Assembly (NCBI RefSeq): GCF_900114455.1
Contig: NZ_FOTC01000001.1
Coordinates: forward strand, 124,001 to 188,000
Reading direction: 5' to 3'
Source: Halogranum rubrum
Lineage (GTDB): Archaea; Halobacteriota; Halobacteria; Halobacteriales; Haloferacaceae
Length of the DNA stretch: 64,000 nt
Shown one piece after another: positions 27,012-34,665 of this stretch; the stretch's first letter is position 1, and each line of letters opens with the position of its first letter. Position numbers and translations under genes: made by a program. The notes under the pieces are model-generated. The model was not told where the DNA came from. It saw nothing but the letters and a program-made list of their open reading frames with translations, and made no database searches.

Positions 27012-28613
27012 ATGCGCGTTCTCGGCATCGAAGGGACGGCGTGGGCCGCAAGCGCCGCACTGTTCGACACTGAAGCCGAGGACGACTCCATCTTCATCGA
27101 TTCCGACCCCTACCAACCGGAGAGCGGCGGCATTCACCCGCGTGAGGCGGCCGAACACATGGCCGACGCGGTTCCTGCCGTCGTCGACTCCGTACTCTCT
27201 CACGCCGTCGAGACGAGCGACGCTGGCTCCCCCGAAATCGACGCCGTCGCCTTCTCTCGCGGTCCCGGACTTGGGCCGTGTCTCCGTATCGTCGGCACCG
27301 CGGCCCGCTCTCTCGCACAGACGCTCGACGTCCCACTCGTCGGCGTCAACCATATGGTCGCACACCTCGAGATAGGTCGCTACCAGTCGGGGTTCGACTC
27401 GCCGGTCTGTCTGAACGCGTCGGGTGCGAACGCCCACCTCCTCGGCTACCACAACGGTCGGTATCGGGTACTCGGCGAGACGATGGACACCGGCGTCGGC
27501 AACTCCATCGACAAGTTCACGCGCCACGTCGGGTGGTCTCACCCGGGCGGCCCGAAAGTCGAGCAAGCCGCCAAAGACGGCGAGTACGTCGACCTGCCGT
27601 ACGTCGTCAAGGGGATGGACTTCTCTTTCTCGGGTATCATGAGCGCCGCGAAGCAGGCGTACGACGACGGCGAGGACGTGGCGGACATCTGCTGTGGACT
27701 GCAAGAGACAATCTTCGGGATGCTCACCGAAGTCGCCGAGCGAGCGCTGTCGCTGACGGGGACGGACGAACTCGTCCTCGGTGGCGGCGTCGGGCAGAAC
27801 GAACGACTGCGAGAGATGCTCGCGGCGATGTGCGAAGAGCGCGGTGCGGAGTTCTACGCGCCCGACCCGCGGTTCCTGCGGGACAACGCCGGCATGATTG
27901 CCGTCCTCGGCGCGAAGATGTACGAGGCGGGCGACACCCTGCCCATCAGCGAGTCGAGCATCGACCCGAACTATCGACCCGACCAAGTGCCCGTCACGTG
28001 GCGCGGCGACGACGAGTCCGTCGCTCGCGCGGTGACGGACAGCGGCGACATCCGCGGCGCGGAGGCGACCGTCTCCTTCGAGGGCGACACCGTCGTCAAG
28101 CGCCGTCTCCCGAAGACGTACCGCCACCCCGAACTCGACGCACGGCTCCGAAAGGAGCGAACCGTCGCAGAGGCCCGCCTCACCAGCGAGGCGCGTCGAG
28201 CGGGTGTGTCGACGCCGCTGGTCCGCGACGTCGACGTACAGGAGTCGACCATCTCGTTCCAGCACGTCGGCGCGTGTGACCTCGCAGAGGACCTCACAGC
28301 CGACGCTGTTCGCGACGTAGGCACGCATCTCGGACGGTTGCACCGAGCAGGTATCGTCCACGGCGACCCGACGACGCGGAACGTCCGCGTGGGAGGGGAG
28401 TTTGTTCAGTTAATAGACTTCGGCCTCGGCTTCCACACCGGCCACGTCGAAGACCACGCGATGGACCTCCACGTCTTCGAGCAGAGCATCGAGGGGACTG
28501 CAGACGACCCCGAACCGCTGCGCGAGGCGTTCGAATCGGGGTACGAAGCGGTCGGCGACGACGACGTGCTCGCTCGTCTCCGGACCGTCGAAGGCCGGGG
28601 CCGATACCAGTAG
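27012..28613 (+). CDS. kae1-bud32: Bifunctional Kae1-Bud32 (KEOPS tRNA t6A enzyme and kinase)
   Basis: 533 residues. The Kae1 domain (1-~325) has the metal motif HMVAHLEIGR, the ASKH-fold GGGVGQNERL and FSFSGIMSA. The Bud32 domain (~340-533) is a small protein-kinase-like module with the catalytic HGDPTTRNVRV and the metal-binding DFGLGF. Together they synthesise N6-threonylcarbamoyladenosine on ANN-decoding tRNAs, using TsaC/Sua5 product, Cgi121 and Pcc1. The fused form is normal for haloarchaea and several other archaea. Confidence 0.97.
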   Translation: MRVLGIEGTAWAASAALFDTEAEDDSIFIDSDPYQPESGGIHPREAAEHMADAVPAVVDSVLSHAVETSDAGSPEIDAVAFSRGPGLGPCLRIVGTAARSLAQTLDVPLVGVNHMVAHLEIGRYQSGFDSPVCLNASGANAHLLGYHNGRYRVLGETMDTGVGNSIDKFTRHVGWSHPGGPKVEQAAKDGEYVDLPYVVKGMDFSFSGIMSAAKQAYDDGEDVADICCGLQETIFGMLTEVAERALSLTGTDELVLGGGVGQNERLREMLAAMCEERGAEFYAPDPRFLRDNAGMIAVLGAKMYEAGDTLPISESSIDPNYRPDQVPVTWRGDDESVARAVTDSGDIRGAEATVSFEGDTVVKRRLPKTYRHPELDARLRKERTVAEARLTSEARRAGVSTPLVRDVDVQESTISFQHVGACDLAEDLTADAVRDVGTHLGRLHRAGIVHGDPTTRNVRVGGEFVQLIDFGLGFHTGHVEDHAMDLHVFEQSIEGTADDPEPLREAFESGYEAVGDDDVLARLRTVEGRGRYQ

Positions 28614-28648
28614 TCGCCGTCTTCCTCACCGCGACGACAGCCAAAACG

Positions 28649-28654
28649 CTTTAT
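28649..28654 (+). promoter_or_regulatory. TATA-like box for the DUF5808 gene
   Basis: CTTTAT is centred about 27 bp before ATG 28679, a spacing expected for leaderless transcription, and supports this ATG over an upstream in-frame GTG. Confidence 0.45.
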
Positions 28655-28678
28655 CCCGGTCGTGTGTACGGGTTACGT

Positions 28679-28957
28679 ATGGCAGACAAACCACAGTCTG
28701 GTGAGATTCTCGGCATTCCGTACAACTTCGAGCGACCGAGCATCGGCCGTCTCCTCTCGTCGTACTGGCAACCGGGCAAAGGCATGCTCGTGAAGAAGCC
28801 GTTCGGCGTCGGCTACACGCTCAACCTCGCTAACTGGCACTCGTGGGTCGTGCTCCTGGCGGCCGGCGCGATGCTCTTCCTCGAACGTCGCGGTCAGACC
28901 GGTGCCGTCGCCGAAGACGACGACGGCCCCGTCGAAGTCATCGTCGACGACGACTGA
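28679..28957 (+). CDS. DUF5808 small membrane-associated protein
   Basis: 92 residues starting MADKPQSGEILGIPYNFE. The pattern GIPYNFERPSIGRL...WYQPG-like segment (SSYWQPGKGMLVKKPFGVGYTLNL) and one hydrophobic helix (SWVVLLAAGAMLFLE) match the DUF5808 group; the tail is acidic. The function is unknown. It is monocistronic. Confidence 0.85.
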   Translation: MADKPQSGEILGIPYNFERPSIGRLLSSYWQPGKGMLVKKPFGVGYTLNLANWHSWVVLLAAGAMLFLERRGQTGAVAEDDDGPVEVIVDDD

Positions 28958-29037
28958 GCACCTCGCCACTCTCCTTTCACGACTCTCTTTCGACACCGCT
29001 GCTTCCAGAGTGACAGCTACGTTCGTCGTGAGGGCGG

Positions 29038-29097
29038 CCACGGCGGTTCCAGTGCCGTGGTAGCTGGCAGACGACCACGGCTGTCTCAATGCCGTGG
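29038..29097. repeat. Two tandem 37-bp units each forming a CCACGGC/GCCGTGG hairpin
   Basis: Hairpin 1 is CCACGGC (29038-29044), a 9-nt loop and GCCGTGG (29054-29060). Hairpin 2 is CCACGGC (29075-29081), a 9-nt loop and GCCGTGG (29091-29097). Stems are identical, loops have equal length but different sequence, and both are followed by TAG and a CCAGACG/GGCAGACG-like tail. They lie between the DUF5808 and ITPase genes. Confidence 0.7.
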
Positions 29098-29152
29098 TAG
29101 ACGCCAGACGGACACCGGTGGCTCTTTGCGACCACACACCCCACCGTCGCAC

Positions 29153-29779
29153 ATGCTCAACTACGTCACGACGAACCCCGGAAAGGTTCGGGAGGCAGTC
29201 GACTACCTCGCTGACGACGTCCAGCAGTTCGACTTCGACTACACCGAGATTCAAGCGCCCGAACTCGGTCCCATCGCGGCCCACGGTGCCCGCGAGGCCT
29301 ACCGACACGTCGGCGAACCCGTCCTCGTCGACGACGCGGGGCTGTTCGTCGACGCACTCGGCGGCTTTCCCGGTCCGTACTCCTCCTACGTCGAAGACAC
29401 CGTCGGCGTCGAGCGTGTCTGGAATTTGGGAAAGGACGAGGAGAACCGCCGCGCCGAGTTCCGGTGCGTCCTCGCCTACTGCGACGGCGAAGAGTTCCGC
29501 GCCAGTCCGGACCCGATCGACCGCGACGACCGAGTCGCCGCCGCGGCCGCCGGTGCCGACGAGAACGAAGAAGAAGGGGAGACCCTGCCGGTCAAACTGT
29601 TCGAGGGCGTCGTTCGCGGCCGTCTCGTCGCGCCGCGCGGCGAGGGTGGGTTCGGCTACGACCCCATCTTCGAACACGACGGGAAGACGATGGCCGAGAT
29701 GAGCACGGACGAGAAGAACGCCATCTCGCACCGCGGACGGGCGTTGGCGAAGTTTGGGGAGTGGTTTGCCGAACGGTAG
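29153..29779 (+). CDS. Non-canonical purine NTP pyrophosphatase (RdgB/HAM1)
   Basis: 208 residues from ATG 29153. It opens YVTTNPGKVREAVDYL (substrate loop), and has VDDAGLFVDALGGFPGPYSSYV (active aspartate) and GEGGFGYDPIF, all RdgB hallmarks. It hydrolyses ITP, dITP and XTP to monophosphates and so cleans the nucleotide pool. A short insertion (DENEEEGETLP) around residue 140 is acidic and probably surface-exposed. An upstream extension has no family similarity. Confidence 0.95.
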   Translation: MLNYVTTNPGKVREAVDYLADDVQQFDFDYTEIQAPELGPIAAHGAREAYRHVGEPVLVDDAGLFVDALGGFPGPYSSYVEDTVGVERVWNLGKDEENRRAEFRCVLAYCDGEEFRASPDPIDRDDRVAAAAAGADENEEEGETLPVKLFEGVVRGRLVAPRGEGGFGYDPIFEHDGKTMAEMSTDEKNAISHRGRALAKFGEWFAER

Positions 29780-29787
29780 TGAGGCAA

Positions 29788-29850
29788 ACTACGAGAGGCG
29801 AGCGAAGCGAGTCTCTCGGTAGTTCAGCGAACGGAGTGAGCTGAAATTTT
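29788..29850 (+). terminator. Hairpins downstream of the ITPase gene
   Basis: Arms actacgagag (29788-29797) and ctctcggtagt (29813-29823) pair with one bulge. They are followed by TTCAGC/GCTGAA (29823-29845) and then ATTTT. This may terminate the ITPase transcript. The intervening agcgaagcgag type of sequence recurs in spacers of this genome. Confidence 0.45.
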
Positions 29851-29860
29851 CCATCCACAC

Positions 29861-30031
29861 TCACACAGTCTGTCGATAGGCTCGGTACGCGACGCCGACG
29901 AAGAGTGCCGAGAGGAGGGCTCCGGCAACGAGGAGCGGCGACCCGGCGTAGTTTCCGAGTGCGATGGCAACTGCGATGACGACGGCGATGAGCGCCGTCC
30001 ACGGCCCTGCGTTCACACCGATTCCAGACAT
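29861..30031 (-). CDS. Small two-helix membrane protein
   Basis: 56 residues from ATG 30031 (MSGIGVNAGPWTALIAV). Two hydrophobic helices occupy most of the chain, with a basic C-terminus (YRAYRQTV). An upstream in-frame methionine would add 16 residues but lies inside the presumed promoter. The TATA-like CAATATTTG would be centred about 27 bp before this ATG. Function unknown. Confidence 0.6.
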   Translation of the reverse strand: MSGIGVNAGPWTALIAVVIAVAIALGNYAGSPLLVAGALLSALFVGVAYRAYRQTV

Positions 30032-30042
30032 AGTACGGCTGA

Positions 30043-30062
30043 CAAATATTGTGCAAATATTG
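30043..30062. promoter_or_regulatory. Direct repeat CAAATATTG x2 in a divergent promoter
   Basis: CAAATATTG (30043-30051) and CAAATATTG (30054-30062) are separated by TG. They overlap the expected TATA position of the small membrane protein gene and lie about 90 bp upstream of the SDR gene. Confidence 0.4.
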
Positions 30063-30151
30063 GTTTTGGCTGTCGTCAACGAGAAATCTAAGGGGGGCAG
30101 ACACAGGACGACACACGCTTATCTCTCCATCTCACGTCTTCTCGAAGTAAC

Positions 30152-30946
30152 ATGTCACGAACCGGAGACAGCGACGTCGGCGTCGCACTCGTCACAGGTG
30201 CATCGAGCGGTATCGGTCTCGAACTGAGCAGACTCCTCGCCGCCGACGGCTACGACCTCGTGCTCGTCGCTCGGAGCGAGGACACGTTGCGTAAACTCGG
30301 TGAGGAACTCCAAGGCGACCACGGCGTCAACGTCACTGTCGTCGTCAAAGACCTCGCTCGTCCGGAGTCGCCAGCCGAGATTCAGTCGGCGCTGGAGGAA
30401 CGTGACATCCCGGTCGACGTGCTCGTCAACAACGCCGGATTCGGGACGAGCGGGCCGTTCGCCGAGGCCGACCTCGACCGCGAACTCGACGAGATACAGG
30501 TCAACGTGACGGCGCTGACCGAGTTGACGAGGCGGTTTCTGCCACAGATGGTCGAACGCGGCGAGGGTCGAATCCTCAACGTCGCCTCGACGGCGGCGTT
30601 CCAACCCGGTCCGTACATGGCCGTCTACTACGCGACGAAGGCGTACGTGCTCTCCTTCTCAGAGGCGATTTCCGAGGAACTCAGGGGAACGGGCGTCACC
30701 GTTACCGCGCTCTGTCCCGGGGCGACAGAGACGAACTTCGACGAACGGGCGGGCGTCTCGGATACGCCGCTCTTCCGGGGCAACGTCGCCAGCGCCGCCG
30801 ACGTCGCCGAGATGGGGTACCGGGCAACGATGGATGGCAAAGCGGTCGCCGTCTACGGGAAGAAAGCCAAACTGCTCACGCTCCTCGTCCGGGTCACGCC
30901 GCGCAGCATCGTTCGCAAGGTGACCAGACGGATGAACACCGCTTGA
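30152..30946 (+). CDS. Short-chain dehydrogenase/reductase
   Basis: 264 residues. The NAD(P)-binding TGASSGIGLELSRL lies at about 15-28, NNAGFG near residue 90, the catalytic serine region NVASTAAF and YxxxK as YYATKAY near residue 160. An LVARSEDTL segment after beta-2 with an arginine favours NADPH. The closest types are 3-oxoacyl- or ketosteroid-type reductases; the substrate is unknown. A cttat TATA-like element at 30118-30122, about 32 bp upstream, suggests a leaderless mRNA. Confidence 0.92.
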   Translation: MSRTGDSDVGVALVTGASSGIGLELSRLLAADGYDLVLVARSEDTLRKLGEELQGDHGVNVTVVVKDLARPESPAEIQSALEERDIPVDVLVNNAGFGTSGPFAEADLDRELDEIQVNVTALTELTRRFLPQMVERGEGRILNVASTAAFQPGPYMAVYYATKAYVLSFSEAISEELRGTGVTVTALCPGATETNFDERAGVSDTPLFRGNVASAADVAEMGYRATMDGKAVAVYGKKAKLLTLLVRVTPRSIVRKVTRRMNTA

Positions 30947-30958
30947 TTCGACTCGTTC

Positions 30959-31840
30959 TCACTGCGTCGGAGGTCCACCACGCCAGCGGTCCCAGTCGCT
31001 CGCGATGGTGTCTGCGACCGCTCGCCCGACCCGATACGCGTTCCGGTGTGCGGGGCCACCCATCCACCAGTCGTCGTCGCGTTCTCCACCTTCGGGTGGG
31101 CGGTCGAAGTTCGAGGCGGCCCGGACGCTGAGATAGCGGTCGAGTTTCCCGAATCGGTCGCAGGCGACGGCCGTGCCGAACCCTTCGCACTCTGTCGTGG
31201 CGTACGTTCCAGCGTCGTACGTCTCGACCAGTGACTCGACCTGCGTTGCCAACGTTTCGCCGTGCCAGAAGTCGGCCCCGGCCGCAGTCGTCCCGACTTC
31301 CAGTTTCGGCGAGTCCGTCGCTGGCGGCGAGTCATACCGCCGGCGGTGGTCTCGTGCGGCCGCCGAGTCCTCCAACTCGACGGCAGCGGCGACTTCGACT
31401 GCGGCAGCGACGAGGTCCGCGTTCAGTTCGTACGCCTGCTGCGGGCCGAACCCCCACGGTTCGACACCGCCGTGGTCGCTGTAGCGCTTCTTCGCGTCCC
31501 AGTTCACGACGTGGTCCGCGACGACGACGGACCCGACCGTCCCCACGTGCGGCGAGATGCCCGCCACGCCCGCCGTCATCACGTACGCGTCGGTCGTGTC
31601 GACGACGTCCGACGAGAGGAGGGCAGTCGTCGTCGCACTCGCCCGTGTCGGTCCAATCTCGGTCGCCGTGGCGCCGACGCCGTGGTCGGTGATGCGGAGT
31701 GGCATCGGCACTCCGGGAACCCGAACCTCGTGGGCGAACTCGCCGTAGCCGTCCAACCAGCGGCCCAGTTCTCCCTTCCCGGAGGCGGTCTCGGAACCGT
31801 ACGCCGTCAGAACGAGGACGCGAAGCGGTGGCGGAGACAT
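30959..31840 (-). CDS. Purine nucleoside permease (NUP) family, phosphorylase-like fold
   Basis: 293 residues. It starts PLRVLVLTAYGSETASGKGE and has YVMTAGVAGISPHVGTVGS, DHVVNWDAKKRY and PWGFGPQQAYELN, patterns of the NUP family that is related to purine nucleoside phosphorylases. The ECEGFGTAVACDRFG segment fits the base-binding region. No membrane helices are present, so despite the family name it is probably a cytosolic nucleoside-binding or phosphorolytic enzyme. It is convergent with the SDR gene (12-bp gap). Confidence 0.8.
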   Translation of the reverse strand: MSPPPLRVLVLTAYGSETASGKGELGRWLDGYGEFAHEVRVPGVPMPLRITDHGVGATATEIGPTRASATTTALLSSDVVDTTDAYVMTAGVAGISPHVGTVGSVVVADHVVNWDAKKRYSDHGGVEPWGFGPQQAYELNADLVAAAVEVAAAVELEDSAAARDHRRRYDSPPATDSPKLEVGTTAAGADFWHGETLATQVESLVETYDAGTYATTECEGFGTAVACDRFGKLDRYLSVRAASNFDRPPEGGERDDDWWMGGPAHRNAYRVGRAVADTIASDWDRWRGGPPTQ

Positions 31841-31891
31841 GCCGAACGTAGACCAGTCAAATCGTCAATATCTCTTCGGTCGGGACCCTCC

Positions 31892-32368
31892 CTACGCCCG
31901 CGGGTCGCGGTCCGGGCCGGGGTAGTCGCCGCCGACGACTTCCTTGTAGAGGCTCTCCGCGTCGAACAGTGTCGCGAATGCCTTCGGATGACGGACGCTC
32001 AGCGGCACTCTCCCCTGGAGGTTCGCGCCGGCCTGCACGCTCCCGAGGCGTTCGTCGAACGAGAGGAGATGCATCGCGCCGCCGCGATACGCCGAGGCGA
32101 GGCCGGGATGGTCGCCGTCGGGGTGGTCGACCGGTTCGCGCAGGGCTTCGATTCGGTCGCGCCACGCCGCGGCGAGGTCGGCGTCGCCGACCGTCGAAAC
32201 CACGGCCTCGGCGTCGTCGAGCAGGCGGTCGCTGGCGACGAGCGTCAGCCACGAGTGCTCGCGGACGATGTCGAGTGCGCGCCGGGCGTCGCCGTCGACG
32301 AAGAGGTCTGCGGCGAGCACGTCGGCGTCGGCGACGATGCGTGCCGGACTCGGGTCCGTCTCAGGCAT
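31892..32368 (-). CDS. PIN-like domain protein (DUF7384-like)
   Basis: 158 residues. ARIVADADVLAADLFVDG holds the first PIN acidic residues. Further acidic positions occur in SDRLLDDAEAV, DADLAAAWRDR and HLLSFDERLG. A nuclease or inactive RNA-binding role is possible. Its start overlaps by 8 bp the end of a 30-codon frame (32361-32453), a coupling seen in toxin-antitoxin and other small operons. DUF7384 membership is from memory of haloarchaeal PIN-like proteins. Confidence 0.8.
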   Translation of the reverse strand: MPETDPSPARIVADADVLAADLFVDGDARRALDIVREHSWLTLVASDRLLDDAEAVVSTVGDADLAAAWRDRIEALREPVDHPDGDHPGLASAYRGGAMHLLSFDERLGSVQAGANLQGRVPLSVRHPKAFATLFDAESLYKEVVGGDYPGPDRDPRA

Positions 32369-32453
32369 CGCGGTGCTCCCGCAGTGCGTCGGCGACTGTC
32401 TCCTCGTCTACGTCGTAGTCGGCGGCGCGTGCGAACAGGTCGGCCCAGGTCAT
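32361..32453 (-). CDS. 30-residue peptide overlapping the PIN-like gene
   Basis: The ATG at 32453 opens a frame reading MTWADLFARAADYDVDEETV and ending REHRDA at TGA 32361. It overlaps the PIN-like start by 8 bp. The composition (amphipathic helix, acidic, Trp at position 3) looks like a real haloarchaeal peptide. It could be an antitoxin fragment, a helper peptide or a translational leader. It is too short for firm identification. Confidence 0.55.
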   Translation of the reverse strand: MTWADLFARAADYDVDEETVADALREHRDA

Positions 32454-32518
32454 ACTCAATGGTGGTCCGGCCATCACAAGACAGTTGCCGGTCTGGTGTG
32501 CTCATCGACCGTCCTCTG

Positions 32519-33601
32519 TCATCGACGCGCGAGCAACTGGTGGGCGACGACGCCGAGGACGAACGCCACACCGACGTTCACGAGTAACCCGGTCACCCCT
32601 ACTGCAACCGTCAGCGGGAGCGACGTCGTCGCTTTCGCACTCTTTCCTAACTGCACCGCGACGACGACGAGGAGGACACCGAGCACCGCCAGCGGGAACG
32701 CGGCAACGAGACCGGTGACGAGTGCGGCGAGCACGTAGAGGCCGCCGAGAATCAGGTTCGCGCCGCCCGTCCGGGCACCGAAGGCGTACTTCCCGGCGAG
32801 ACCACCGCTACCGTGACACATCGGGAGACCGCCCAGCGGGACGGAGAGGAGACTCATCGCACCCATACTGCTCGCCAGTTCGTCGGCCTCCACGTCGGCG
32901 TCGAACAGGTCCGCACAGAGCAACGAGGTGGCGACGGCGGCGTTGCCGACGGTCATCGCCAGTTGGCCGAGCGACGCCTCGACTGCGCCTACGGACAACT
33001 GCGGCGCGCCGGCGGGGAACAGCGTGAGCGAGGGGAGAGAAGGTGAGGGGACGCCGACGGCGGCGACGGAGAGCGCGACGCCGACGGCGAGGATGACGAG
33101 CGCCGCCGTCCGGCGGTAGCCGAGCGCGACGACGGCGAGCGTGAGGAGGAGGGCGACGCCAGCGAGGACCGGGTCGGCGACGCCGAGTTCCAGCCCGGAT
33201 TTGGCGAGGAGGAGCGCCACGGCCAACTGCACCCCGCGGACGACGGGCGTCCCGACGTAGCGTTCGAGGCGGCCGAGGACGCCTGTCGACCCTGCGGCGA
33301 GAAGGACGCCACCGGCCAGCAAGCCAGCGGCGGCGAGTTCCGGGTAGGTCAGCGTTCCGGCGATAGTCAGGCCGACGAGTGCCTTCATCGGTTCGACGGA
33401 GAGCGGGAGGCCGTAGACGACCCCCCACACGATTTGGAAGACGCCAAAGAGAAGCAGGACGTGGGGGAGCGACACCGGCGTCAACGCACCGAGTGCGACG
33501 ACGAGCGGGAGCACCGTAACCGAATCTCCGAGTGCGCCGGTCAGTTCACCGACGGAGAACTGCAGGTCTCGTTGTCCTTCTCGTCGGACCGAAATCCCCA
33601 T
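32519..33601 (-). CDS. MOT1-like molybdate/sulfate transporter
   Basis: 360 residues with about 10 hydrophobic helices. SVGELTGALGDSVTVLPLVVAL at the N-terminus, LPLSVEPMKALVG near residue 65 and GGLPMCHGSGGLAGKYAFGA near residue 255 are the signatures of the MOT1 family (PF16983), high-affinity molybdate permeases that resemble SulP carriers. The adjacent molybdate/tungstate ABC genes support molybdate as substrate, though sulfate cannot be excluded. It is transcribed in the same direction as the ABC operon, after an 86-bp gap. Confidence 0.88.
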   Translation of the reverse strand: MGISVRREGQRDLQFSVGELTGALGDSVTVLPLVVALGALTPVSLPHVLLLFGVFQIVWGVVYGLPLSVEPMKALVGLTIAGTLTYPELAAAGLLAGGVLLAAGSTGVLGRLERYVGTPVVRGVQLAVALLLAKSGLELGVADPVLAGVALLLTLAVVALGYRRTAALVILAVGVALSVAAVGVPSPSLPSLTLFPAGAPQLSVGAVEASLGQLAMTVGNAAVATSLLCADLFDADVEADELASSMGAMSLLSVPLGGLPMCHGSGGLAGKYAFGARTGGANLILGGLYVLAALVTGLVAAFPLAVLGVLLVVVAVQLGKSAKATTSLPLTVAVGVTGLLVNVGVAFVLGVVAHQLLARR

Positions 33602-33687
33602 ACGAAACCCAGTTCGGCCGGGATGGCTATCAGTCTTGTCAGCAATCGAAACCGTGTTCGTCGGTAGTTCGAGGAAACCAGATTCAG

Positions 33688-34665
33688 TTACGTCGTGGTG
33701 AAGCGCGTCACGCGTCGTGACGGGAGGCGAACGCCGACAGTATCGCCGACGGCGGGCGGGTCGTCGCTGAACGCGTCGAGCGTCGTCTCACCGACACCGT
33801 TACCGACCGAGAGCGACACGCGGAACGTCGCGTCCTCCCGGACGACGCGTTCGACGGCCGCTTCGAAGTCGGCCGTCGCCGGGTCGAGGACGACGTGTTC
33901 CGGTCGGATGGCGACCATCTCCGCTTCGCCGTCACCGACCGCAGAGAGCGCACTCTCAGAGAGCACGTTCGCGCCGGTGAACCGGGCGACGAACGGCGAG
34001 ACTGGGGACTCGAAAACCTCCTCGGGCGTGCCGACTTGGACCAACTGGCCGTCGTGCATCACGGCGATACGGTCGGCGAGTGCTCGCGCGGTGGTCCGGT
34101 TGTGCGTGACGTAGAGCGACGTCACGCCGTCGAGCAGGTCGACGAGGTCGGCACGGAGCGTCTGCCGCGTCGGTACGTCGAGCGCCGAGAGCGGTTCGTC
34201 GAGCAGGAGTGCCTCGGGGTGGATTGCCAGCGAGCGAGCGAGAGCGACGCGCTGCTGTTCGCCGCCCGAGAGCGTCTTCGGCGTCCGGTCGGCGAGGTCC
34301 GAGACGCCGAGTTCCGCGAGCAACTCGTCGGGGTCGGTCGTGTCGTCGTGGTAGCGACTGCCGAAGGCGACGTTCTCGCGGACGGTCAGATGCGGAAAGA
34401 GCGCGTAGTCCTGAAAGACGAAGCCGAACCCGCGTTTCTCGGGCGGTGTGCCGGTCAGGTCGCGGCCGCGGTGACTGATGTGTCCCTCGTGGGCGTGGAA
34501 CCCGGCGACCGTCTCCAAGAGGAGCGTCTTGCCGCTCCCACTGGGACCGAGGACGACGAGTGTCTCGCCCTCTCGGACCGACAGTTCGGCGTCGACAGTG
34601 AACGGTTCGGTCCCCTCGGCGGTGAATCGTGCGCGGACGTCGACGTCGAGGCTGTCGGAGGTCAC
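33688..34665 (-). CDS. Molybdate/tungstate ABC transporter ATP-binding protein
   Basis: 325 residues from GTG 34665, which overlaps the permease stop as GTGA. Walker A GPSGSGKT lies near residue 40, signature LSGGEQQRVALARS near 135 and Walker B ALLLDEPLSALD just after. A C-terminal TOBE domain (about 235-325) is typical of ModC/WtpC. It powers oxyanion uptake. No ATG start gives a family-like N-terminus; the longer frame upstream is inside the permease gene. Confidence 0.93.
   Translation of the reverse strand: MTSDSLDVDVRARFTAEGTEPFTVDAELSVREGETLVVLGPSGSGKTLLLETVAGFHAHEGHISHRGRDLTGTPPEKRGFGFVFQDYALFPHLTVRENVAFGSRYHDDTTDPDELLAELGVSDLADRTPKTLSGGEQQRVALARSLAIHPEALLLDEPLSALDVPTRQTLRADLVDLLDGVTSLYVTHNRTTARALADRIAVMHDGQLVQVGTPEEVFESPVSPFVARFTGANVLSESALSAVGDGEAEMVAIRPEHVVLDPATADFEAAVERVVREDATFRVSLSVGNGVGETTLDAFSDDPPAVGDTVGVRLPSRRVTRFTTT

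Noticed and set aside
28664-28678. Earlier GTG start for the DUF5808 protein
   Set aside because: The TATA-like box at 28649-28654 would lie too close; ATG 28679 fits leaderless transcription.
29038-29097. CRISPR array
   Set aside because: Only two 37-bp units are present, the conserved part is a hairpin stem and there are no cas genes in the window.
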